Below, piece by piece: positions 7,819-15,910 of a stretch of DNA of 64,000 nt. The number at the start of each line of letters is the position of its first letter. The first letter of the stretch is position 1. Position numbers and translations under genes: made by a program. The stretch is from contig DASTFB010000071.1 of NCBI GenBank assembly GCA_035709005.1, forward strand, positions 62,001-126,000, written 5' to 3'. This DNA comes from Candidatus Methylomirabilota bacterium. GTDB lineage: Bacteria > Methylomirabilota > Methylomirabilia > Rokubacteriales > CSP1-6. The notes below the pieces were generated by a model. It worked only from the letters and a program-made list of their open reading frames with translations. It searched no databases and was not told the DNA's origin.

Positions 7819-8165
7819 GGCGCCGGACAGGTGACGACGATAGCGTCGCGGTCCCGTCGCAACGGCAGCGCGGTGAGCACGTCGCCCACGCAGGGCCCGG
7901 CCGTGCAGAGGCCGCTGGCCGGGTCGTAGATGGCGCCGTGGGTGGAGCAGACGAGCGACCGCCTGTCCTCGCTGAGAAACTCGTTGGGCCAGAGGTCGAG
8001 CGGCGTCCCGCGATGGGGACAGCGATTGAGGTAGGCGAAGTAGTCGCCGTCGTGAGCGACGACGAAGCCCTCCACCGTTCGCCCGCCGCACCGGAGGCTG
8101 AACTTGGCCGTGCGACCGGGCGGCAGGTCGGTCACCCTGCAGCGCCACTCGGACGTGGCGGCCAT
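7815..8165 (-). CDS. Small Rieske [2Fe-2S] ferredoxin-type protein
   Basis: 116 aa. The two Rieske cluster motifs are present: C-P-H-R-G-T near residue 60 and C-S-T-H-G-A about 20 residues later, giving the two-Cys two-His ligands. There is no membrane anchor and no catalytic oxygenase domain, so this is a stand-alone electron carrier of the kind that feeds ring-hydroxylating or other redox enzymes. ATG 8165 is chosen because TAACAT (8178-8173, minus strand) lies 7 bases upstream. The stop overlaps the start of the frameshifted SnoaL-like gene (ATGA). Confidence 0.85.
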   Translation of the reverse strand: MAATSEWRCRVTDLPPGRTAKFSLRCGGRTVEGFVVAHDGDYFAYLNRCPHRGTPLDLWPNEFLSEDRRSLVCSTHGAIYDPASGLCTAGPCVGDVLTALPLRRDRDAIVVTCPAP

Positions 8166-8172
8166 GCGCCGC

Positions 8173-8182
8173 ATGTTACCAT
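8173..8182. promoter_or_regulatory. Overlapping divergent -10 boxes of the Rieske and ABC transporter genes
   Basis: TAACAT reads leftward (8178-8173), 7 bases before the Rieske ATG. TACCAT reads rightward (8177-8182), 8 bases before GTG 8191. Only 25 bases separate the two start codons, so both transcripts would have to be leaderless or nearly so. Confidence 0.55.
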
Positions 8183-8190
8183 TCAACCCC

Positions 8191-9126
8191 GTGCTTGCGA
8201 TCGACGCCCGTCAGGTAGTGAAGAAATTTCAGTCCGGTCTGTTCCGTCGGCGAGAAGTCACGGCCCTGCGTGGTGTGTCGCTGAGCGTGCCCCGCGGCGC
8301 GATCTTCGGGCTCCTGGGGCCCAACGGCGCCGGCAAGACGACGCTGCTCTCCATCATGGCCACGCTGCTCACCCCCGATTCCGGGACGGTCACCGTGCTG
8401 GGCCACGACGTCGTGCGTGACGCCGGTCGGATCCGGCGCCGCCTCAACATGGCCAGCGGACGACCATCGTTCCTGTGGAGTCTCCGGGTGGGGGAGATCA
8501 TCGCCTTCTACGGGCGCCTCTACGGGCTGTCCGGAGCTCGCCTGCGCCGCCGCGTGGAGGTGTTGCTGGACGTGTGCGAGCTGACGTCGTACCGGTCGGC
8601 CCAGTACAACGAGCTCAGCACCGGTCTCAAACAGCGTCTGGCCCTGGCCAAGGCCCTCGTCAACGAGCCGGAGCTGCTCTTCCTCGATGAGCCTACGCTG
8701 GGCCTCGATCCCGACATCTCCGTGCGGGTACGCGAGCACATCGCCTCCTTACGCCGCGAGCGGGGAATCACGATCATGTTGACCACCCACTACATGCGCG
8801 AGGCCGAGCGGCTGTGCGACGAGATCGCCTTCATCAAGGCCGGGCTGATCCTGGCCCGGGGGACCGCCGAGGAGCTCAAGCGTCAGATCCGGATCGGCGA
8901 CGTCATCGCCTTCAAGCTCGATCCGCCGTCCGTCGGGTGGCTGGCCGACGCGCCCGGGGTGCTCCGCTCGGTGGAGGTCGACGGCTGGACCGAGTGCGCG
9001 GTGGACGACGCCGAGAAGCGCCTGCCCGAGCTGCTGCGGGCGCTGCACGCGGAGGGCGCCGTGATCCGCAACGTCCGGGTGCGCGAGCCCGAGCTGGAGG
9101 AGGTGTTCGTTGAGCTGGCGCGCTGA
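8191..9126 (+). CDS. ABC-2 type exporter, ATP-binding subunit
   Basis: 311 aa from GTG 8191. ATG 8164 and ATG 8173 are alternatives, but both lie at or before the -10 box. Walker A is [11 protein letters not shown]. The signature region reads [15 protein letters not shown] in place of the usual LSGGQ, as is common in the drug/NodI-type family. Walker B is [12 protein letters not shown] and the switch His is in LTTHYM. The C-terminal 90 residues form the extra domain seen in DrrA/NodI-like subunits. The stop overlaps the permease gene. The substrate is unknown. Confidence 0.85.
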   Translation: MLAIDARQVVKKFQSGLFRRREVTALRGVSLSVPRGAIFGLLGPNGAGKTTLLSIMATLLTPDSGTVTVLGHDVVRDAGRIRRRLNMASGRPSFLWSLRVGEIIAFYGRLYGLSGARLRRRVEVLLDVCELTSYRSAQYNELSTGLKQRLALAKALVNEPELLFLDEPTLGLDPDISVRVREHIASLRRERGITIMLTTHYMREAERLCDEIAFIKAGLILARGTAEELKRQIRIGDVIAFKLDPPSVGWLADAPGVLRSVEVDGWTECAVDDAEKRLPELLRALHAEGAVIRNVRVREPELEEVFVELAR

Positions 9127-9904
9127 AGCGGTGGCGGTATGGGCCTTCGTCGTGCGCAATTTCGTCATGGGCACGCGCAATATCTTCTTCTTCTTCGAGC
9201 TGCTGTTCTGGCCCACCGTGGGCGTGCTGTCCATCGGGCTCATGTCCCGCTTTCTCGACCTCCGCGACGAGGCGACGGCATTCATCCTGATCGGGACCCT
9301 GGCCCTGTCGGTGGTGCAGGTCTGCGAGCTGGAGGTGGCGTACGTGGTGCTCTTCGACGTGTGGTCGAAGTCGATCAAGCACCAGTTCCTCGCGCCGATC
9401 GGCATCCGTCATCTCACCCTGGGCGCCTGGGTGGTGGGGGTCCTGCGCGGGGTGGTGATCTTCGCCGTGCTGGGCGGCCTGGGGTGGTGGGCCTTCGACT
9501 TCAACCCGCTGGTCGCGGGAGTGCTCCCGCTGCTGACGTTCCTGATCGGCTGTTTGCTCACCGCCTGGATCGTAGGGGTGGCCGTCTGCGCCCTGATCAC
9601 GATCTTCGGAAACCGGGCCGAGGCCTTCGCCTGGGCCAGCGTGAACTTCGTCCTCGTGCTGGCCGGTATCTACTATCCGATATCGGTGCTGCCGGGGCCG
9701 GCGGCCGCGGTGGCGGCGGCCATCCCGCTCACCCACTTCCTCGACGCCTACCGCTCCCACTTCGGCTTCGCGTCGGAGTTTCGAGCTCCCGTGGCCACAG
9801 GCCTGGCGCTCTCGTTGCTCTACGCCACCGTGGCGCATCTCTTGTTCCTGGGCGCGGTGCGGCGGGCCCGGCGCACGGGCTTGCTGCTCAAGATGTCCGA
9901 GTGA
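9110..9904 (+). CDS. ABC-2 type transporter permease
   Basis: 264 aa with six hydrophobic segments, the layout of ABC-2 (NodJ/DrrB-like) permeases. The start is TTG 9110, which overlaps the 3' end of the ATPase gene by 17 bases; GTG 9131 is an alternative. The region between segments 2 and 3 (SIKHQFLAPI) resembles the coupling loop of this family. Together with the upstream ATPase it would form a homodimeric exporter for a lipid, glycan or small molecule. Confidence 0.83.
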   Translation: MSWRAEAVAVWAFVVRNFVMGTRNIFFFFELLFWPTVGVLSIGLMSRFLDLRDEATAFILIGTLALSVVQVCELEVAYVVLFDVWSKSIKHQFLAPIGIRHLTLGAWVVGVLRGVVIFAVLGGLGWWAFDFNPLVAGVLPLLTFLIGCLLTAWIVGVAVCALITIFGNRAEAFAWASVNFVLVLAGIYYPISVLPGPAAAVAAAIPLTHFLDAYRSHFGFASEFRAPVATGLALSLLYATVAHLLFLGAVRRARRTGLLLKMSE

Positions 9905-9916
9905 AGGGGATCGGCG

Positions 9917-10663
9917 ATGACGCTCGATCCGATCGGCTCGGCCGTCGCCCTGGGCTTCATCCTGGGGTTGCAGCACGCCACTGACGCCGACCATCTCGTC
10001 GCCGTCGCCACCATCGTCAGTCGTGAGCGCCGCTTCGCCGGCGGCGCGCTCATCGGCGCGCTCTGGGGAGTGGGCCACGCGGTGACCGTGATCATTGCCG
10101 GGACCATCCTGATCGCGCTCGACGTTCGGTTGTCGTCCCGGTTCTCCGGCGTCGTCGGGCTGGCCGTGGCCGCGATGATCGTGGCGCTGGGCGTGCTGCG
10201 CCTGCGCGAGGCCTTGCGGGGAGCCGGGACGGCGCCGCCCGAGCACCTGCTGGCCGACCACGACCACGGGGCGCGCGAGGCCTTCCACAGCCACGCCCAC
10301 GCCCACGGGCCTCGCTCGCACGCGCATCCCCACGTCCATCCTTCGCGCCGTCTGCTCGGCGCGCTGGAGGACGGCCGGTCGTGGGCCGGAGTTCGGGCCG
10401 CGCTGATCGGGGCCGTGCACGGCCTGGCGGGCACCGCCGCGGTGTCTCTCCTGGTCCTGTCCACGATCCCGTCCGCGTTCGGCGCGGCCCTCTACCTCGT
10501 AGCCTTCGCGCTCGGGACGTTGATGGGCATGACGGCCCTCACGGCGGTCCTGGCCTGGCCGGTGAGCCTCGCGCTGCGGCTGCGGAGGGCCCACCGGATG
10601 CTGAGCTTCGGCTCGGGAGTCGCCGCTATCGTCTTCGGCGTGTACTACGCCTGGGCGGGCTAG
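9917..10663 (+). CDS. NiCoT-type nickel/cobalt transporter-like membrane protein
   Basis: 248 aa. The second-helix signature of the NiCoT family, HATDADH, is at residues 20-26. A cytoplasmic loop of about 45 residues is rich in histidine (HSHAHAHG, then HAHPHVH), suited to Ni or Co binding. About six membrane segments are visible. Nickel is a likely need of this genome because larB, larC and larE (nickel-pincer cofactor) lie 30 kb away, but that link is an inference. Cobalt or another divalent metal is possible. Confidence 0.75.
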   Translation: MTLDPIGSAVALGFILGLQHATDADHLVAVATIVSRERRFAGGALIGALWGVGHAVTVIIAGTILIALDVRLSSRFSGVVGLAVAAMIVALGVLRLREALRGAGTAPPEHLLADHDHGAREAFHSHAHAHGPRSHAHPHVHPSRRLLGALEDGRSWAGVRAALIGAVHGLAGTAAVSLLVLSTIPSAFGAALYLVAFALGTLMGMTALTAVLAWPVSLALRLRRAHRMLSFGSGVAAIVFGVYYAWAG

Positions 10664-10664
10664 C

Positions 10665-12845
10665 TCAGCGGCGCACGATGAGCTCGACGTCGCCCTCCCG
10701 GCCGACGAGCTCGACGGCGGCGCCGTCGCGGCCCTGGGAGACGCGGAGGCTCACGCGGGAGGCCGCCAGCTGAATCCCGCCGACCTCGATCCACCTCAGC
10801 CACGTCGGCAAGCACGGGCGGTCGAGCATGAGCCGATTCTCCCGGGCCTGGGGCGTCAACCCCAGCATGCCCGCGACGAGGTGGAACACGACGCCGGCTG
10901 ACCACGCCTGCGGCGAGCAAGCCACCGGATAGCGGATCGGCCCCTGGCCGGGACGTTGCGCGAATCCGCAGAACAGCTCGGGCATCCGCAAGCCATCGAA
11001 GTTGAGCACGGCCTGGAACAAGCCGGTGGCCAGGGCCAGGAGCGGCTCCTGCAGGCCGTACCGGCGCATGCCCAGCGCGGCGATGGCCGTGTCGTGGGGC
11101 CAGACCGAGCCGTTGTGGTAGCTCATCGGATTGTACAGACGCTCGCGGGAGGACAGCGTTCGTACCCCCCACCCGGTGAGCATGTGAGGGGCCATGAGCT
11201 GTTCGGCGACGGCCCGGGCCCGGGTCTCGCTGGCGATGCCCGCCCACAGCGCGTGGCCCGGGTTGGAGGAGAGCACACGGCACGGGCGATGCTCGCCGTC
11301 CAGGGCCAGCGCGTAGAAACGCTGGTCCTCCATCCAGAAGTCGTTCTCGAATCGCTCGCGCAGCCGACCGGCCCGCGTGCGGAGGCCGGGCGCCAACGCG
11401 CCGCGCCCGATCGACTCGGCCACGTCGGCGACGGCGAGCAGGGCGGCGTAGCGGTAGGCCTGAGCCTCGACCAGGGCGATGGGACCCTTCGCGAGCTCTC
11501 CGGTGGCGTGCATGATGGAGTCGTGCGAATCCTTCCACCCCTGGTTGTCGAGTCCCACCGGCGAGCGGCGGCGATACCACAGATATCCGTCGTCGGACGG
11601 CGCGCCCGAGCGCTCGAGCCAGGCCAGGGCCCGCTCGGCCGCCGGCCACAACTCGCGCGCCAGGTCGAGGTCGGCCGTCCAGCGCACGTACTCGCCGAGC
11701 AGGATCAGGAAGAGCGGGGTGGCGTCCACCGTCCCGTAGTACGGCACGAAGGGAATTTCCCGGCAGGCGGCCAGCTCGCCGCGGCGGTACTCGTGGAGGA
11801 TCTTGCCGGGCTCCTGGTCGGTGAAGGCATCGTCCGTTCTCGCCTGGTAGTGGGCCAGATACCGGAGCGTCCCGCGGGCCACTGCGGGCAGGAACGGCAG
11901 CGTCTGCAGCGCCACGAAGAGGCTGTCGCGCCCGAACGGCGCGACGTACCACGGGATGCCGGCGTAGGGCATCATGCCGTCGGCGGTATCGGTCACCAGC
12001 AGCCGCAGATCGCCCCAGGAACGCTCTATCCAACGGTTGAAGAGCTCGTGATCGGCCTGGAGCGCGACTGTCTGACGCCGGAACTCGCCGATGGCCTGAC
12101 GGCGCCGCTCGCTGGCGTGGGTCGGGCTGAGCACCGGGCGGGGGATCGCCTCGGTGCGCGCCGTCACCGTGACCGTGATGTCCAGGCGGGCCGACGCCGG
12201 TAGCTCCAGCAGGTACTCGGCGCTCTCCTCGCCCAGGCGGGCGGGAGGCGGATCGAAGGTCAGGCGGGTCGTCCGGATCACGCCGTCCACTCCGCGATAG
12301 GGCAGCTCCACCGTATCACGCTGGCAGTCGGGCGACAGCTCCACGCCGCGCCGTGCCCGCCGGAAGCCGCGGACCTCGAACACGTCGGCGAAGTCGGCGC
12401 CGAACTCCCAGACCATGAGCAGCTGCACGGGCTCGGGTGCGAAGCTTTCCAGCATCAGCCTCTGGGAGAGCTGCTGGCCATACAGGGTGAGTGTCCGGCT
12501 CAGTCGCAGGGTGTGGCGGGGCAGGACGACGCGGCCGTCCTCCAGCAGGTCGGGATTCGTCAGCTCGATCACGCCCTCCAGGGTCTCCTCCGAGACACCG
12601 GCGCTGAGCAGGAGCGACTGTTGGTGGCCCAGCCGGAGCTCGAGCCGTCGCAGGAAACGGGTATCGTCCACGTAGAACCCGAACTCGCTCCCGGGCAGGA
12701 AGGGGATGTTGCCCCGCCGGTCGGCGACCAGGAACGCGTCGTCGTGCTTGAGCACGATCTTGGGGAGATCGGCGGCGACGCTGGAGGCGAGGATGTAGTA
12801 GCGATCGCCAACGAGGAGGTCGTCGCGCGGAGTGTCGATCGTCAC
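10665..12845 (-). CDS. Glycogen-debranching-type enzyme (amylo-alpha-1,6-glucosidase family)
   Basis: 726 aa from GTG 12845, which overlaps the stop of the glycosyltransferase (GTGA). The N-terminal half is the beta-rich domain that starts this family (YYILASSVAADLPKIV, GFYVDDTRFLRRLEL). The C-terminal half is an (alpha/alpha)6 barrel with GIPWYVAPFGRDSL, DQEPGKILHEYRRGE, YYGTVDATPLF and GLDNQGWKDSHDS, which carry the expected acidic catalytic residues. It would hydrolyse alpha-glucosidic branches of a storage or surface glucan. It is the last gene of the moeA-led operon, next to a glycosyltransferase, which suggests glucan turnover. Confidence 0.8.
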   Translation of the reverse strand: MTIDTPRDDLLVGDRYYILASSVAADLPKIVLKHDDAFLVADRRGNIPFLPGSEFGFYVDDTRFLRRLELRLGHQQSLLLSAGVSEETLEGVIELTNPDLLEDGRVVLPRHTLRLSRTLTLYGQQLSQRLMLESFAPEPVQLLMVWEFGADFADVFEVRGFRRARRGVELSPDCQRDTVELPYRGVDGVIRTTRLTFDPPPARLGEESAEYLLELPASARLDITVTVTARTEAIPRPVLSPTHASERRRQAIGEFRRQTVALQADHELFNRWIERSWGDLRLLVTDTADGMMPYAGIPWYVAPFGRDSLFVALQTLPFLPAVARGTLRYLAHYQARTDDAFTDQEPGKILHEYRRGELAACREIPFVPYYGTVDATPLFLILLGEYVRWTADLDLARELWPAAERALAWLERSGAPSDDGYLWYRRRSPVGLDNQGWKDSHDSIMHATGELAKGPIALVEAQAYRYAALLAVADVAESIGRGALAPGLRTRAGRLRERFENDFWMEDQRFYALALDGEHRPCRVLSSNPGHALWAGIASETRARAVAEQLMAPHMLTGWGVRTLSSRERLYNPMSYHNGSVWPHDTAIAALGMRRYGLQEPLLALATGLFQAVLNFDGLRMPELFCGFAQRPGQGPIRYPVACSPQAWSAGVVFHLVAGMLGLTPQARENRLMLDRPCLPTWLRWIEVGGIQLAASRVSLRVSQGRDGAAVELVGREGDVELIVRR

Positions 12846-14053
12846 GCCGCCCGGGAGACCGCCGTCAGCCGGCGGTAGAGCGCCTCGTAGCCGTCGGCCA
12901 TGCGGGCGACCGAGAAGCGCTCCTCGAACTGCCGCCGGCAGGCCGCCCGATCGATCGAATCGGCTCGCTTCACGGCCTCCACCATCTCGTCCACGCTGTC
13001 CACGATGAAGCCGGACAGTCCGGGCACGACGATCTCGGGCACGGAGCCGCAGGGGCGGGCGATGACCGGCGTGCCGCACGCCATGGCCTCGATCATGGCC
13101 AGACCGAAGGGCTCGGGCCAATCGACGGGCAACAGCAGGGCCAGGGCGTCGCCGAGGAAAGCGTTCTTGGCCTCGTCGTCGATCTCCCCGATGAAATCGA
13201 CGAGGGGATCGTCGAGGAGCGGAGCGATCTCCCGCTCGAAGTAGGCGCGGTCCGCGGGATCCACCTTGGCCGCGATCTTGAGAGGCAGCCCGGTACGCTG
13301 CGCCACCGCGATGGCCAGGTCCGGCCGTTTCTCGGGGGACAAACGGCCCAGAAATGCCAGGTACCGGCCGCCCCGTGGCGAGAAGGCATACAGGTCGAGC
13401 GGCAGACCGTGATGGACGGTGCTGGCCCAGTTCACCGGCACTCCCCGCAGGGGCAGACGCTGGGCGTCGCTGATCGTCACCACCGGCACGTCGGAGAAGC
13501 GGCGGAACACCGGCAGCAGCGCCGCCAAGTCCAGACGCCCGTGGAGCGTATGGAGCGTCGGGGTCGCCACCAGGCGCCCGAAGGGGAAGGCCAGGTAGTC
13601 GACGTGGCAGTGGATGACGTCGAACTCGGCCGCCCGTTCGAACACCTCGGCTAGCTCGATGACGTGAGGCGCCAGCGGATCCGGCGTCGGGCCATCGAGA
13701 CGGAGCGCCCGGGGCACGACGCCGATGAGCTCGGCCGCCGTGCGCGAGTCGGCGCTGGCGAAGAGGGTCACCTTGTGCCCGCGACGGACCAGCTCGTCGG
13801 TCAGATGGGCGACGACGCGCTCGGTCCCGCCGTACAGCGCCGGCGGGACACGCTCGTACAGGGGAGAGACCTGAGCGATCCGCAGTCGCTCTCTCGCATC
13901 CGCCGGCGGGCGGCCCGTACCCCGAGCGGGAGTGAGCGGCACGGTGGGATCGGCTTCGCCCCCGTTTCCGCTCGTGACCCGCAAGGACACATCGGTGAGG
14001 CGCTGCATGCTCTGTGCCGTCGAGCCGGGGTTCGCCGAGGCCGCCTGCCGCAC
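12842..14053 (-). CDS. Glycosyltransferase family 4 protein
   Basis: 403 aa from GTG 14053; an ATG at 14008 would remove a low-complexity N-terminus. The N-domain begins LRIAQVSPLYERVPPALYGGTERVV, a glycine-loop pattern of GT-B retaining enzymes. The C-domain has FLGRLSPEKRPDLAI and the nucleotide-sugar motif EPFGLAMIEAMACGTPVIA with the E-x7-E pair. The sugar donor and acceptor are not readable. It starts 10 bases after the transketolase C-subunit and is followed by the debranching-type enzyme with a 4-base overlap. Confidence 0.85.
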   Translation of the reverse strand: MRQAASANPGSTAQSMQRLTDVSLRVTSGNGGEADPTVPLTPARGTGRPPADARERLRIAQVSPLYERVPPALYGGTERVVAHLTDELVRRGHKVTLFASADSRTAAELIGVVPRALRLDGPTPDPLAPHVIELAEVFERAAEFDVIHCHVDYLAFPFGRLVATPTLHTLHGRLDLAALLPVFRRFSDVPVVTISDAQRLPLRGVPVNWASTVHHGLPLDLYAFSPRGGRYLAFLGRLSPEKRPDLAIAVAQRTGLPLKIAAKVDPADRAYFEREIAPLLDDPLVDFIGEIDDEAKNAFLGDALALLLPVDWPEPFGLAMIEAMACGTPVIARPCGSVPEIVVPGLSGFIVDSVDEMVEAVKRADSIDRAACRRQFEERFSVARMADGYEALYRRLTAVSRAA

Positions 14054-14063
14054 TGCGGGAACG

Positions 14064-14996
14064 CTAACGGTTGAGGAACTTTCTGACGCTGCCCGCGATG
14101 CCGGCGGCGTCGAGGCCGTGCTTGGCGTAGAGTCGCTGCGGGTCGCCGGACTCCCCGAATCCTCGCACGCCGAGGCGCAGGAGCGGCGTGAGCAGTGCCT
14201 CGCCCAGAAGCTCGGCGACGGCGCCCCCGAGGCCGCCGGCGATCGCGTGGTCCTCGACGGTGACCACGTGTCCCGTGCGGCCCGCCGAGGTCAGCAGCAG
14301 CTCCTCGTCCACCGGCTTGATGGTGGAGGCGTTGACGACCTCGGCCGAGATGCCCTCGGCGGCGAGCAGCGTCGCGGCCTGCACGCAGTTGACGAGCGGT
14401 CCCCCGGAGCCGACGATGGTGACATCGTGCCCGGGCCTGAGCACGGGCCAGCGTCCCAGCGCGAAGCGATAGTCGGGCGGGCAGACCGGCTCGACGCTCT
14501 GGCGGGTGAGCCGCAGGTAGAGCGGGCCCTCGTGCTCCACGGCGTAGGCGACGGCCTGCTTGGTCTCCAGCTCGTCGGCCGGCTGCACGATGGGAATGTT
14601 CGGCAGTGCCCGCAGGCAGGCCACATCCTCGAGCCCCATCTGGCTGTAGCCGTCCTCGCCGATGGCGATCCCGGCATGCGTGCCGACGAGCTTGACGTTG
14701 GCGTTGGTGTAGGCGACCGACATCCGGATCGTTTCGAAGCGGCCCACCAGGAAACAGGCGAAGGAGCACACGAAGGGGATCCAGCCGGCCAGGGCCAAGC
14801 CCGCCCCGATCCCGATCATGTTCTGCTCGGCGATGCCGAGATTGAAGGCCCGTCCCGGATGCTTCTTGGCGAATCCGACGGTCATCGTGGACTTCGACAG
14901 GTCGGCGTCCAGGGTGACGATACGCGGACGGCGCTCCGCGAGCTCGAGCAGGGCTTCCCCGAATGCCGCGCGCGTGGCCTTGGCCGGCACCGTCAC
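14064..14996 (-). CDS. Transketolase, C-terminal subunit (split form)
   Basis: 310 aa from GTG 14996, overlapping the stop of the N-terminal subunit by 4 bases. It carries the pyrimidine-binding domain (LDADLSKST, FNLGIAEQNMIGIGAGLAL with the catalytic-type Glu) and the C-terminal domain (DHAIAGGLGGAVAELL). Two-subunit transketolases of this kind are common in bacteria and archaea and move ketol units between sugar phosphates in the pentose-phosphate pathway. Some close relatives serve instead as DXS-like or apulose enzymes, so the exact substrate is open. Confidence 0.88.
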   Translation of the reverse strand: MTVPAKATRAAFGEALLELAERRPRIVTLDADLSKSTMTVGFAKKHPGRAFNLGIAEQNMIGIGAGLALAGWIPFVCSFACFLVGRFETIRMSVAYTNANVKLVGTHAGIAIGEDGYSQMGLEDVACLRALPNIPIVQPADELETKQAVAYAVEHEGPLYLRLTRQSVEPVCPPDYRFALGRWPVLRPGHDVTIVGSGGPLVNCVQAATLLAAEGISAEVVNASTIKPVDEELLLTSAGRTGHVVTVEDHAIAGGLGGAVAELLGEALLTPLLRLGVRGFGESGDPQRLYAKHGLDAAGIAGSVRKFLNR

Positions 14997-15910
14997 CTCC
15001 GCTCGAGGGCCCGGAGCTCGTCGACGAGGCTCCGGGCGCCGGCGTCCCGGGCGAGGTGCTCGGCCCAGGCCGCCTCGGGCACGCCCAGGATCTCGCGGAT
15101 GGCCGCGATGGCCTCGGCCGGCTTGGGAGCCTTGCCGTGCCACTCGGGGTTGTTCTCCATGAACGACACGCCCTTGCCTTTGACGGTGTGGGCCACGATG
15201 AAGCAGGGCTTGTCGCGAGTAGCCTCGGCCTGGTCGAGGGCCCTGTCGATCTCGGCCATCTTGTGCCCGTCGATCTCCAGCACCGGCCAGCCGAAGGCCT
15301 GCCACTTCGCGGCCAGCGGCTCCAGGTCTAGGATCCTGGCCACGAAATCGTCGAGCTGGATCTTGTTGTAGTCCACGATGACGGTCAGGTTCTCGAGGCC
15401 GAACTCCGGCTGACCGAGCTGCGGCGCGGCCAGGGCGGCCTCCCACACCTGGCCTTCCTGGATCTCGCCGTCGCCCAGGATGCAGTACACGCGTGCCGAC
15501 GACCGGGCCAGGCGCAACCCCAGCGCCATGCCGACGGCGATGGAGAGTCCCTGGCCCAGCGAGCCGGTCGCCGCCTCGATGCCCGGTAAAAGCGTGCGGT
15601 CGGGATGACCCTGCAGCGGGCTCCCCAGCTTGCGTAGCGTCACCAGGCGCTCCTCGGGAAAATAGCCTGCCCGCGCCATCGCCGCGTAGAGCGCGGGTAC
15701 GGCGTGCCCCTTGGACAGCACCAGGCGATCGCGATCGGCCCAGGTCGGGCGGTGGGGATCGTGGCGCATGCGCGCGAACAGCAGAATGGTGATGAGATCG
15801 ATCACCGACAACGAGCCCCCGGGGTGCCCGGAGCCCGCGTGCGTCAGCATGCGGATGATCTGGACCCGGCAGTCGCGGGCGATCGTCTCCAGGCGGGCGA
15901 TATCGGCCAT
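14993..15910 (-). CDS. Transketolase, N-terminal TPP-binding subunit (split form)
   Basis: 305 aa. The family start THAGSGHPGGSLS and the thiamine-diphosphate motif GDGEIQEGQVWEA ... NLTVIVDYNKIQ are present, together with SKGHAVPALYA and EAATGSLGQGLS. ATG 15910 overlaps the stop of the PmbA-like gene (ATGA), and the stop overlaps the next subunit (GTGA). The pair is therefore made stoichiometrically from one mRNA. Confidence 0.9.
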   Translation of the reverse strand: MADIARLETIARDCRVQIIRMLTHAGSGHPGGSLSVIDLITILLFARMRHDPHRPTWADRDRLVLSKGHAVPALYAAMARAGYFPEERLVTLRKLGSPLQGHPDRTLLPGIEAATGSLGQGLSIAVGMALGLRLARSSARVYCILGDGEIQEGQVWEAALAAPQLGQPEFGLENLTVIVDYNKIQLDDFVARILDLEPLAAKWQAFGWPVLEIDGHKMAEIDRALDQAEATRDKPCFIVAHTVKGKGVSFMENNPEWHGKAPKPAEAIAAIREILGVPEAAWAEHLARDAGARSLVDELRALERR

